Assembly: GCA_905397405.1 (NCBI GenBank)
Contig: CAJPVJ010000165.1
Coordinates: 1-35,282, forward strand
Direction of reading: 5' to 3'
Source: Oppiella nova
Taxonomy: Eukaryota; Arthropoda; Arachnida; Sarcoptiformes; Oppiidae
DNA length: 35,282 bases
How positions within the stretch are numbered: the first letter of the stretch is position 1; every line of letters starts with the position of its first letter. The notes below the pieces were generated by a model that saw only the letters and a program-made list of their open reading frames with translations, was not told the DNA's origin and did not search any database. The position numbers and the translations under genes are program-made. Of the stretch, positions 21,661-32,134 are shown in pieces.

Positions 21661-21845
21661 GAGTCGCTTCTGAAAAGAGCCAAAACATGGGAGCGACTCA
21701 TATGACAGACATATACTGATGAGTGAATAAAGAAATGAAAGCGACTCTAATCGCTAAGGAATGGGCAACAGATAGTCATAAACTGGAGGGCTATTACTAA
21801 AAGCAAAATAAGAGTCGGACGAGTCGTAAAACAAGTCGGACTCTT
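21661..21845. promoter_or_regulatory. Cluster of GAGTCG words
   Basis: GAGTCG or its complement CGACTC occurs at 21661, 21694, 21742, 21812 and 21821, with a near copy AGTCGGACTC at 21834. Spacing is irregular, both orientations occur, and the surrounding sequence is AT-rich. It looks like a clustered binding site rather than a tandem repeat. The factor is unknown. Confidence 0.3.
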
Positions 21846-21883
21846 CTGACAAATTACTTAATAACACCGGAGAAGACCACACT

Positions 21884-21907
21884 CCTAACCCCTAACCCCT
21901 AACCCCT
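21884..21907. repeat. CCCCTAA heptamer repeat, telomere-like
   Basis: About three units of a CCCCTAA heptamer. Arthropod telomeres are usually TTAGG, so this is at most an interstitial look-alike. Confidence 0.85.
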
Positions 21908-21910
21908 GTC

Positions 21911-22920
21911 TCACTCATCAACAATTAAGTTGCTGCCAATCCTCTCGGCTTATCTCACATTTTCAACACATATTTCATAAATTGTGTGCAAAAATGACAT
22001 CAATTCAAAAACAAATGTATATATTTTTGACGAAACTGCAATATATTTTGTTCTGAATTGATATAATAGTTACACTAATAGTTATTAAATAGCATTTTAG
22101 TTTATAGTCTTTTAATATAATTCTCTTTGAACTTAATTCCCTACCTGTGTCTCAATGTGATTAAGAATATCGTTAAGATAATCAAAATATTGTCAAACAG
22201 GTCTAAAACCTAATATTTTTATTTTAAATTATAAATTGCTTTTGTAATTTTATCAAAGTATTCTTATTAGTAATAAGTTATTACTTTTAACATTACTTTC
22301 TCTAATAAGTTATGTAAACATTTGAGTTACGTTAAGCAATAAAAGCAAATGTTAAATAAGTAATAAGTATTACCGGTATATTAATAATAACATTAACAAT
22401 TAATTAATCAATATTATAGTACAGTAGTTAATTAATCACATAGTAATCAATATTATTGTAAGGCACATTTCAATTATCTCATAACATCTTAAGCTTTGAC
22501 TATAAATTGAAAATTATAACTTTTAATTTAGATGTTTATATTGCACACCCAATTTCAAATTTAATATATTCTTGAAAGAAATTTATTGCAAAGTTCTTTA
22601 AGAAATAAATTTATATTTTTAATTATTAATTTCATAATCAGAAATTAGTCAAATACCAATTTTACTTTCATTTAAAAAATTATATTCCGATAAATATCAA
22701 AGCGATGAGTATATAATATATATTATGATATTTAAATAAATTTAATTTTGAAATTAATATTAAAATTACTTTTAAAACCAAATGAAGACATAAAGAGCCT
22801 AATATTAATAGGAAACTCATATTTATTTAATAATATTTAAACTTGATCTATTCTTAGGTCTTATTTGTATTTTTATAAATTTTTAAAATAAATTTAATTT
22901 TTAATTCATTATTATTTCAG
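21911..22920. other. AT-rich intergenic stretch
   Basis: AT-rich, with a TACCGGTA palindrome at 22371-22378 and a T-rich acceptor-like end at about 22890-22920. Nothing coding seen. Confidence 0.6.
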
Positions 22921-23004
22921 ACACATTTCAACGAAAACTTAGATAACTTTAATGTAAACCTTGACAGACAGCCAGACAGAGAGATAGTCAGACATAGAGT
23001 TTAA
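22921..23004 (+). CDS. Candidate terminal exon with its own poly(A) signal
   Basis: After a good acceptor (TTATTTCAG ending at 22920) the only open frame reads THFNENLDNFNVNLDRQPDR then EIVRHRV and TAA at 23002-23004, 27 codons; the other two frames stop within nine codons. AATAAA follows at 23010-23015. It enters in phase 0, so it could be spliced after Islet exon 6 or exon 7 as an alternative last exon, or belong to an unseen transcript. The GACAGACAG run makes part of it low-complexity, and no homology is recognised. Confidence 0.2.
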   Translation, partial: THFNENLDNFNVNLDRQPDREIVRHRV

Positions 23005-23040
23005 ATGCTAATAAAGAATTTAATTCTACTTCACCGGTAT

Positions 23041-24757
23041 ATCTTGTACTGTATAAATTGTAAATAGTAATAAAATTTTATTTAAATTAGCCGTAAAATG
23101 TATATAATTTGTATTTAATTTATAACTAATAAAAAAGTAAAAACAATAATATTAAATGCCATTTGATTTATATTACACAACAAATATTTTTAATCATTAA
23201 ACATTTATCTATAAAAATTCTGAATGATTAATGAAAAAAGTTTCGAAATTTCCCAAAGAATTTGTGAAATAATTAATTAATTAATGAAAGAAATAGTATT
23301 TTTATCAGACCATTGACTTAAATCCGAGAAATTAAGTTTCGTAATAAATAAAATGCGATGAAAAATACGAAATGTTAGAAATACTGTATTGTGTAATATG
23401 TGTGACAAATGTGTGACCAGTGATGAGGCGGTGATGAGAGAGAGGACTGGATGTTATGAAAGGAAGAATTGGCGACAAATTGAACCGTTTATGGAGACTG
23501 AATGTATGGGACGTTAAGATTGGGCCACAACTATATAAGCAGTGATAAGATGAAGGAGAGATGCAATGGTTTGGACGGTTAGATGACTCTTGACATTAGA
23601 CATGGGTATGGGTTAGGAAAGAGCCGCTAAGCCATAGCCAGTGATAGCCGACCATAGGTTGGAGTGTAATGGGGAGACAATAAAGAGCGGAAAATAGTAA
23701 AAAAGCTCTCGACTTATCTTTAACGCTATCTTATGGATCATTAGAAGCAATAGTGGGTTCGCAACACTCACTTAAAGCCCGGGGCCAGTAATGCCAAGAA
23801 AGCCGACAGCCCTCAGCCCTCTATAGTGACTCCGATTTTGGTGCAACAGATCCCTATCTCTCTCCCATTCAGTCGGCGTTTGATGTTTTGCCGAACAGAG
23901 TGTGGAGAGGGTGGTCGGGGGTCGGGTGGTCACAGCTTCTCATGTATTTAAATAAGCAAATCAAATATGAAAACTCAATCAGTTGTGAGCTATACATCAA
24001 TCGAGAGCTGATGTAGTAGTTCTGCTTTATTTAAATTATGCTTTTTTAGTGTTTTGTCGCAAAAATATTATTTAGATAAGGCTTAAGAAATTGAATATTT
24101 TATTTGTAATAATATTTGGCATCGAAAACAACTTTTGCTCAAAAGTTGGCGGCGCCGACCAGACGAATACACACACTCTCTATTGCACTAAACTTGAAGA
24201 CAAGACATGAAGACTGACTCTAAAAACTTGAATCTCTGGAAAGACGGCTAGAATTTGAAGTGAACTGCAAGTCAGAGACGAGTACACAGGGATAGGGATG
24301 CGGACCACCCAATGAATTGGCGTCTGTCCTGCATATGACACGAGATCTAACTCTTATTCCAATCCCAGTTCTCTACCATTTTTTACATCAAAACTCAATA
24401 TTCTTTAGCTCTGAAAAAGAGCTCAAAAATGAATTCAATTTTGCATTCATTGTTAGAGTGAAAGACAGTGAGAGTTGAGTTGACTTTAGTTTTGCAAATA
24501 GATATTCAGTGAACATAATATGATATCATATGTATGTATGAGTAGACGCATTAAAAGTGCATCTGCTTTGCTCTGCCCTACTCTGCTCTGTACTCCACTG
24601 AACGGTATAGTGAGCTATACTGAGCTATACTGAGCTATAGCTCTACTCTACTGTAAAGTGCATCTGCTTTTAGTTGAGCCCAAACGACATATCGATCGAA
24701 AGCTAAAAATATTGATTTCTCACTAAACAGCTAAACACTAGAGTAGTGCAGAGTTGT
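23041..24757. other. Intergenic DNA with a GC-richer island
   Basis: AT-rich to about 23390, then a GC-richer island at 23400-23940, including a G-rich run GGTCGGGGGTCGGGTGGTC near 23910. The sequence ATCTTATGGA...CATTAGAAGCAAT at 23728-23751 recurs near 33040. After that comes a TGAGCTATAC repeat at 24611-24640. The island could be a distal control element or part of a non-coding transcript; no protein frame persists. Confidence 0.45.
24611..24640. repeat. 10-bp tandem repeat TGAGCTATAC
   Basis: Three tandem units, the last ending TATAG instead of TATAC. AGCTATA is near-palindromic. Confidence 0.9.
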
Positions 24758-24883
24758 ATGAATGCCTACGACTACGAGGACTATGAAGACTGTGAGGACT
24801 ATGAGCTGAAGAGTGGAGAACAGTTACTCTGGAGAGATGTACACACAATACACTGTACTCTGTGTATGTATACCACTCTCTAA
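24758..24883 (+). other. Small acidic ORF with Tyr-Glu-Asp repeat
   Basis: From ATG at 24758 to TAA at 24881-24883, 41 residues beginning MNAYDYEDYEDCEDYELKSG. The first half is an imperfect 12-base repeat (GACTATGARGACTRYGAG type) giving alternating Tyr and acidic residues. The rest is unremarkable and contains TGT|GTATGT, a possible donor, so it could also be a first exon. No family is recognised; the repeat alone could explain the open frame. Confidence 0.15.
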
Positions 24884-27800
24884 TGCATTTTCAGCTGTGA
24901 TGTCAATGCTTTCAATACTCACGCTAAAGACTGGACTCATTGATGCCATTGATATGAATGGTCTGATACTGCACTCAAAAATATATGTGAAAAACACTTC
25001 TCATATTCTAAAGCGATTTTTCGTGTCATTTCGTCTTCTTATGAAACTTTCAGTTATTCTCTGACTAAATATAATAGAATAGAGTTCTGTATCAGAGATT
25101 TTGCTCATGACTTACCTCTTATGCATATTAGATAACTGTATGTTTGTGTTTAGGCTTTTCTCCAACACTGTCAACAAATATCACATTAGACGCACACATA
25201 GATTAAATCCCTAACAAAAGTATAGGATTTATATGCGCTTCGAAACTCAATTTCACAACACTTTACGCAATCTTTCTACAAATTTCCGGTCAAACCTGTC
25301 AATCATTCAACAGTTAAACATTTGCAGTGATTCTGTCAATTCATTTCATTGATTTTTGTCACCATATTTAAGTTTGTATGCACTCAATTCAGTTCATCAT
25401 TGTAATTAAGCTTTTATATTAACAGCAGTTAGCAAATATTTTATAGTTTAATTTATAATATAAAAATAAATTGGTAAAAGTTTTTAAATGTTACCAAACT
25501 TGAAGCAATTGTCTAGTTTTCAATAATAAATATAAATAATTTAGAGGTTAACTGAAGAATTCTTATTATAAATAAGTGAATGTAAACAGATATCACACTT
25601 CTTTAAAATTATAAAAGTTTGATTTCTTATTTTAAACATAATTTTAACATTATATTATAAAGATTGACTTATAATTGTAATACTTATATTACTTAATAAT
25701 ACTAACTTGTAAATACATAAAGTATAAATAATACTTCAATTGCAACAGCAATGTTATTTGATAAAATAACGAGTTACTTAAGCTTACAGTATTAGGTATA
25801 CAAATATAATAAAATTATCAAATATTTATTATATAGCGTAAAGATAACTGGTTTTAGAGAATTGCGTGAATGGAAGACAACATTGTTTACAACTTTGTTT
25901 TGTATAATTGTTTTAAAAATTTTAGATTTGTAGGTGTTCATATTATTAGGTAATTCTTATACCTAAAGAAAGAAAGTGTTAGATAATAAACTTTATCACT
26001 ATGAGATAACTATTATAAGTTATACTAATTTTTACTCTACACTTTTACTGTAGATGTTTATAGAAGGAAGATTAAGTTTTATTACTACAATACTGTACAG
26101 ATTATAAGTTTATCACAAATATTATGTAATAATTGAATTGAAGTATTGGAATAATGTTATGAATATTTGCAAAACAGTACATCCAAAGAATGATTTGATT
26201 AAACATTTATTAATAATAGTATAGAAATAATATTATCAATGAAAGGAATGGTATGCATGTTATATATGTAGAGGAGAGTGGTGTCAATCAAGACGTGCTC
26301 GAGTGGCAAATCGTTTGAATCACTTCTAACCACTTGAGCGTTAAATGTGAGCCAAAGACCCAAAAATATGCTATAAAATAGCAATGCGTGCAAAACGATC
26401 CTCATTTCGACAAAAGTGCACTGAATTAAAGCTATGATAATAATAAGTTGAACTGAAATACACTTATTTGGACACCAAATTCAATATTAGACCACACAAG
26501 CCGTAATATTTCACACCAAATCTGGGAATATATCACTCGTTCAACACATGTCTCGTAAACATCGCCGTCGATGAGTCTTAACGAACAGTAAATGTGGGAT
26601 AAAAAATCAATTAAACAAATGAATTGAACCGAACAATAGTTTGCAATAAAAAATCATTTCCATCATAACCGGAGTCTATCATAAGCTCATTATTTGCTTT
26701 TCAACATTAACTATCCTTTTATTTATTCAATTCTTGATTATCAGCCATTTTTCTTAAAGCCAGTCATGTCTGCACTTATTGATCGCATATCGACCTCATG
26801 GAAAAACTCTAGAGGAAAGACTAATGTATTGTATCAACGATTGCTGAAGTGATTTGATTGCTAGTGAGACCAACTGATTCATCTTTTTATATCACATTTG
26901 TTTTGCCAAATTGTTCCCAAATTAATACTTTCTGTAATTAATTTTTATTTAAAATTAAAAATACATATTGTTATTAATATTTGAATATTTAAGATAACAG
27001 TTGATGCAGAATATTGTGCATAAATATCAATAAGTTATAAAACATCTCAAATTATATGCCAATAATAATGTATTGGCTATGGATTGAAGAAGAGTGAGGA
27101 CGAGTATCCAGGAAGCGATTCATAATATAATGCATTAGAGGGGGAGTGCAGGGGTTGTCAACACAATAACTCGAAACCATTGCCATTGACGGCGACATAA
27201 CTGTAATTATGGAGAATCACGAAAGAAGCCTTTCCTTTGGACTATATTTTGAAGGACAGGAATGAAAATTTAGTAGAATTTGTGTCAAAAATGCTGTCAT
27301 TGAATATGCTTTTAGTTGATTTCGATGTTCACCAGAAAGACTATATTATTATCAATTTTTCTACACATAATAGGCGTAGAGTAAAGAGGATTGACGTTTT
27401 CTACACAAAACTTGAGCACAACTTTTATTTTATTATTGACTCTATTTTGACTACAGTAGGAATAAAAAAGTTTGAACCCAATGTCAATTCAATAATATTA
27501 GACATTTGAAAGTATTTCTTGCATTTACTGTAATATCGCACTATATTCAAGACATTTGCGTTTATTGTTATGAATATAATAATTCGGTGAAAGCGAGAGA
27601 ATATATCTTTCCATAAAATATAAATATCAGTAAATTATCGTTTTTTTGGAGTGATTAACATAACAAAAGTATAACATAAATGCATTCAATTGAATGTATT
27701 GTGAGTTAACAGTGAATTGAAGGGAAGTTATTTGAAGCGAAGGAAACCACGCAATGAATGGCAGAATATATTGTAAAAGCATTTCAAACCAAAGCATATC

Positions 27801-28500
27801 GTTTGTAATGACCAAAAAACTCGCCGACCATTTCATTGTATTTGAATATTTAGGACTATTGTTTGGACCACTGTTTGTATTATTACATCAATAATATTTT
27901 GATTTTATATTGTACTGTATCATATTAATAAGTGTTGGTATTTACTGTGTATTTTATCCAACTACTCAACAAAAATTAAATAAGACTTTTTAATATAGCT
28001 TTTTTAACAAGTAAAATTAATTTTACAGAATATTATATTAAAGAACTAATAATTATAAGTTATTTTCATTATGAATTAAAATCATAGCTAGTATATCATA
28101 CTACCGGTATATTTAATTATTAATAATCTTATATATTTCTTACTGTAATAAAAACTTATATTCAGAATATTAATTTACAATCCTCAGATAAGTGTCAATA
28201 TCATGTTAAATATTAAAAGTGAGGAGTAGCTTGATATACGGTATAATACAATTTAATCACATGTATTTTACTTCATTATAATTATAAACAATTGATAACT
28301 TATTCAACTTTTACTTTCATGTGTATCTAAAATAATATGTAAGTCACACCTTATAATTATTTGACTAACAAGAATAACCTTAAACAATAAGTTAGTCTTT
28401 ACTACTGCATTGCAATAATTCTTTAATTAAAATATAATGGGCCACTTTTTAAACTTATAATAGAAATGAATAAAAAATACATCAGAGAGATAGGAGGGCA
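24884..28500. other. Gene-poor AT-rich region
   Basis: Long AT-rich stretch. The best open frame is 27237-27509 (+), but its first ATG is at 27291, leaving 72 residues of Phe/Ile/Asn-rich sequence with no recognised family. An 8-codon ORF (MSRKHRRR) lies at about 26548-26574. A - frame at 26199-26405 starts with a hydrophobic stretch but is otherwise featureless. None is called as a gene. Confidence 0.5.
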
Positions 28501-29097
28501 TTATGGGATGAATTTTGTAAACTTTATATTCAATATGTTTGATAAATCCTCAAAACAAGAGAACATATGTCAGAGTGAGTACAGCATTGAATGCATTTGC
28601 GGTGCATTTGATTTCTGAGAGAAATATTGACGCGTTTGACGAGTCGGTCGTAAATGGGAAACGCATAGCATTGGGATGCACTGCACTGTATGCCTGTTAT
28701 GCCGTACTGAGCCTTACTGTACATTTCAAGACTGTGATAGCTTATGATAAGTTACGCCCGATTTGGGCTAATTATATATTTTGAATTTTAGCACAAAGAT
28801 TGTCAGGGGATGCCATAGACTATGTCATAGAGCATAGCATTGAAAATGGGTGGATGGGTGGGGGCGCACAACCACTGTATGCAAGCTTTTGCATGCTTTA
28901 CACAAATCAATACTATGTTTACCAGAATCTAATGGTGAGAATCCTTTGTGAACTTGACTCACATGTAACACCAAAACATATATACATTTAATTTAATTTT
29001 CTCCTTTAATTCAATTCTCAATTGATTTGTTGAGAAGTTATCCTTATTTTTATAACACTTGTGATTTGAATTCAAGCAAAAAATTATTTATTTATTT
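28501..29097. other. Island of more balanced composition with two adjoining open frames
   Basis: From 28539 to 28784 and 28800 to 28991 two + frames stay open with balanced codon use, but neither begins with ATG in its main part. An acceptor-like TTTTAG at about 28786-28791 separates them. The inverted repeat ATGCAA-GCTT-TTGCAT lies at 28879-28894. No family resemblance, so neither is called coding. Confidence 0.3.
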
Positions 29098-29403
29098 ATG
29101 GTTTTTGTTTGGAAAATATTAGTCATCACAATATTAATGATTGCCATAAAAGAGAGCGTAAAATGTTTGATAGGGAGATACCGGTGCGATAGGAGAGGGA
29201 TAGGGATAGGGATAGGCATAGGCATAGGCATAGGCATAGGCATAGGCATAGGCATAGGCACAGACATAGAGGCAATTTATAGTTTATGTAATACAGGCGC
29301 AGGTGAACCGAAAATTCAATTGCCATTAGAGTTAGACAACTATGATATATATGACAGCAAAGACTCCTCATTGAGTGCCAGTTGTGGCTCTTCTGGACAT
29401 TAA
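29098..29403 (+). other. ORF of 101 codons with hydrophobic start and Gly-Ile repeat
   Basis: Begins with a true ATG and a hydrophobic N-terminus, MVFVWKILVITILMIAIKES, resembling a signal peptide or membrane anchor. This is followed by a Gly-Ile run made by the hexanucleotide repeat at 29197-29256 and a polar tail with EPKIQLPLELDNYDIYDSKD before TAA at 29401-29403. TATAA lies about 45 bp upstream of the ATG and an AATAAA at about 29541 downstream. The repeat is open in several frames and inflates ORF length, and no family is known. Possible small gene, more likely chance. Confidence 0.18.
29197..29256. repeat. Hexanucleotide repeat GGGATA/GGCATA
   Basis: Three GGGATA units followed by seven GGCATA units, then a diverged GGCACA. 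It reads as Gly-Ile on the + strand and Cys-Leu on the - strand, producing overlapping open frames. Confidence 0.97.
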
Positions 29404-32100
29404 ATTTTAATAACGATTCCTATTATTGGGAAAACAGTCTCTCATTTCTCGATTAACTCATGTGTGCTCTTAGTGTTTAGGTTCTGGTTATTTTGCTCTC
29501 AAAACCTTATACTAACAAAAAATACTAATATTTAAATCAATAATAAATTGAAAGGATGGACAAGTTTGGCATAAAGTAATTAAACATAGAAATAATCAAA
29601 CAATTATGGCATAGATTGTTTACACATTTAGCAAAAATAGTAAAATTAAATAATGAACAGTATTTCCAAAAAGGCGATTCAAACAAAAGCGTGTTTGTGA
29701 ATGAAATACAAGTTGACAATACGGTATCATAAGTAGAGTATGTGTTATGTTTTGCACAAATACTGTGAATATTTGATTTGAAAATATTTAGAGAATAGAG
29801 TTAAGCATTTGTGTAGAGCAGAGATGTAGTGAAACAGAGGTGCTTTTCAGGGGCTTCATGGATGCATAGAGAGAAAGAGTGTGTATATGTGTGACACAAA
29901 TGATATATTGAATGGCTGTCCAAATGCCTGTCCTAATGGATGTGTCTTTTAGAGAGCGGCGGAAAATTGACGACTCGATGGAATGCTATAAAATAAAAGC
30001 GAGACAAACATTAGGATGTGTTTCCTGTTTGCTCTCTATTCGTATAATTTTAGTTAAAATAGATTTTCATTACAACAAAAATATGATTCAGTTTTGAATC
30101 AAGAGATAAACCATTGAATTGCCAAAAATATAATATTTTATGTGTTGAGTAAACTTTAAGTAAAAGCTTCGCGAATTGGGTAAACATATTGTCATTCGCA
30201 GTGGTATTTGCCAGTCCTCGACAACTAGACGCCGACTGCACTCATATTCACTTAAATCATTCATTTGGACAATAAGTTTATGAATGAAGTGAAATAATGC
30301 AAAACTTTTCGCTCTTATAGTTTGCTATAAAATTGTTTAAGTAAAGTATCATTAAAAACATATTTTACATTTAAATCATTAAAAGTAGTTTAAAAATGAT
30401 AGCATAACAAACACAACTTTTCTCTAAATTACTGATTGCTGCACCCTTTAAATACAATATAAATAGCAGTTACACACAAACACATGATTTTATTGATTAG
30501 CCGAGATACAAATGAAAATAATTTGTATATTTGTTTACAAATATTTACAGAAATAATATTGGGTTTTATTTTTCGTTAATATAAACGCTATTATTAATGA
30601 ATATTATTTGAGTCACAAAAAGAGTGCGTTTGGATGAGAATAATATTTTCGGTGAAATGGAGTCAATTTGAGCGTTGGATGCAATGTTGGATGCATTGCG
30701 TGTCTGTACTGATAGTCCCGAAAGGATACAAACATGAGAATAGGAGAGTAGAGTGGAGTTTCATAGCTATAAAAGCCATAACATTATTCCAGCGCTAATC
30801 TGTCAGTCGTGGCCCATTTCCCTCGAGTCCTATACTTATACTATGGATACTGTGCTCAACAATCTTCATAAACTAATTCACTGAATATTCTTCCCTTTAA
30901 TTTGATCACAATTTGCTCACAAGAGATGACTATTTTGTCCAAATATTCTATAATAATAATGATAAGAAAATTTGTAAATTATTTTCACAAAAGAGGAAAA
31001 ATAGATGATTAGAGGTAAAGCCCATATGATTGCGAGTAATGAGTGAAGGTCTACGGATAATTATAATTTTGGCGAAAATTTATTAAACGTTATATTAATG
31101 GTATTGTGTGTGTAATTCATCGCTACTTTTAAAAACATAATGAATGACTGGATGTGAATAAAAATATAGCAAAAAGATAGAGCAGTGAATGAGTCGGGCA
31201 GAGGAATCACGTATTTGGGTATTCGTTAAATGCATTGCGAGTGCTATTGAATAGAGAGATGTGTTTAATGAATAAATTAACTCTAACTTAATCCATGAGC
31301 GCAGACACACGCCCTTTGTGAACACCACATTGTGCCACATTATGGCCCGACAGCTAATTTATGGCATACCAATGAGCAACAACTGACTGCCAATTTCACT
31401 CATAGATACTCTGTTATAGCCCTGTCCACGGATTGTCCGCACCGTTAGATCCCTGCAATTGTCAGATTAAAATTGATATAATTCTCATTTATTGCAAAAT
31501 TTGTTCAATTGTTTATTTAAGCTCACAATTGCCTTGATTTCATTACTGTTATGCGTTAATGTTTGTATTTAAATCAAATGCATAAATACATGAATTCATA
31601 ATATTGTTTGCAATTTCTTGTTTTTAGCAAAAATCTCGCTTCAGATCTAATATAAATAATTAAATTTATTTTTTCTATTATTTTATACCGTTTTGATTAA
31701 TATAAAATTTATGCAAAACAATAGAAATGCATTTAAATGAAAATTAACCTAAAATGTGTTTCAAGAAACATTACAATCGTATAAACAAAACACAATTATT
31801 AGCGATTTAATGATTGTGTTTTTTGTGCTGTTTTTATATACAGTATAATACATCGCTGCAAATATAAGAGCATTTAATCCGATATAATATTATTAGAGGG
31901 AATCGATAGTAAATTTGAATTAAGAGAAGATCTTTGCATTTATGATGAGTTAATGTTTAAAGAGATTATGCAAAATAAGTTATTTGGTGAACAGATTAGA
32001 GCTATAGTAGAGTAGAGTCCGATTAATGTGAGTGTTAGCGATGAAAGCCAATAGAGATTGAGAAACAGCAAATTAAATAAGCCTTATTAAACACCGTATG
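29404..32100. other. AT-rich intergenic, nothing supported
   Basis: Short ORFs at 29537-29719 (-), 29912-30097 (+), 30050-30241 (-) and 31095-31340 (-) show no coding features. No repeat or RNA gene could be supported. Confidence 0.6.
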
Positions 32101-32104
32101 ACAT

Positions 32105-32134
32105 ACAGTAGTGTTTGGGCACCGGCACTACTGT
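32105..32134. other. Hairpin ACAGTAGTG / CACTACTGT
   Basis: Perfect 9-bp inverted repeat with a 12-base loop (TTTGGGCACCGG). A further copy of ACAGTAGTG lies at 32178-32186. The region is rich in TACAGTA/TACCGTA words. It could form a stem in RNA or be a paired protein site. Confidence 0.5.

Noticed and set aside
21884-21907. Telomere-like CCCCTAA heptamers
   Set aside because: Only about three units, wrong motif for arthropod telomeres and interior to the window; treated as simple repeat.
27237-27509. Ninety-codon plus-strand frame in AT-rich DNA
   Set aside because: Starts at TTG; from the first ATG (27291) only 72 residues of Ile/Phe/Asn-rich sequence with no known family or nearby gene signals.
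29126-29371. Minus-strand Cys-Leu ORF
   Set aside because: Shadow of the hexanucleotide repeat, which is open in several frames.
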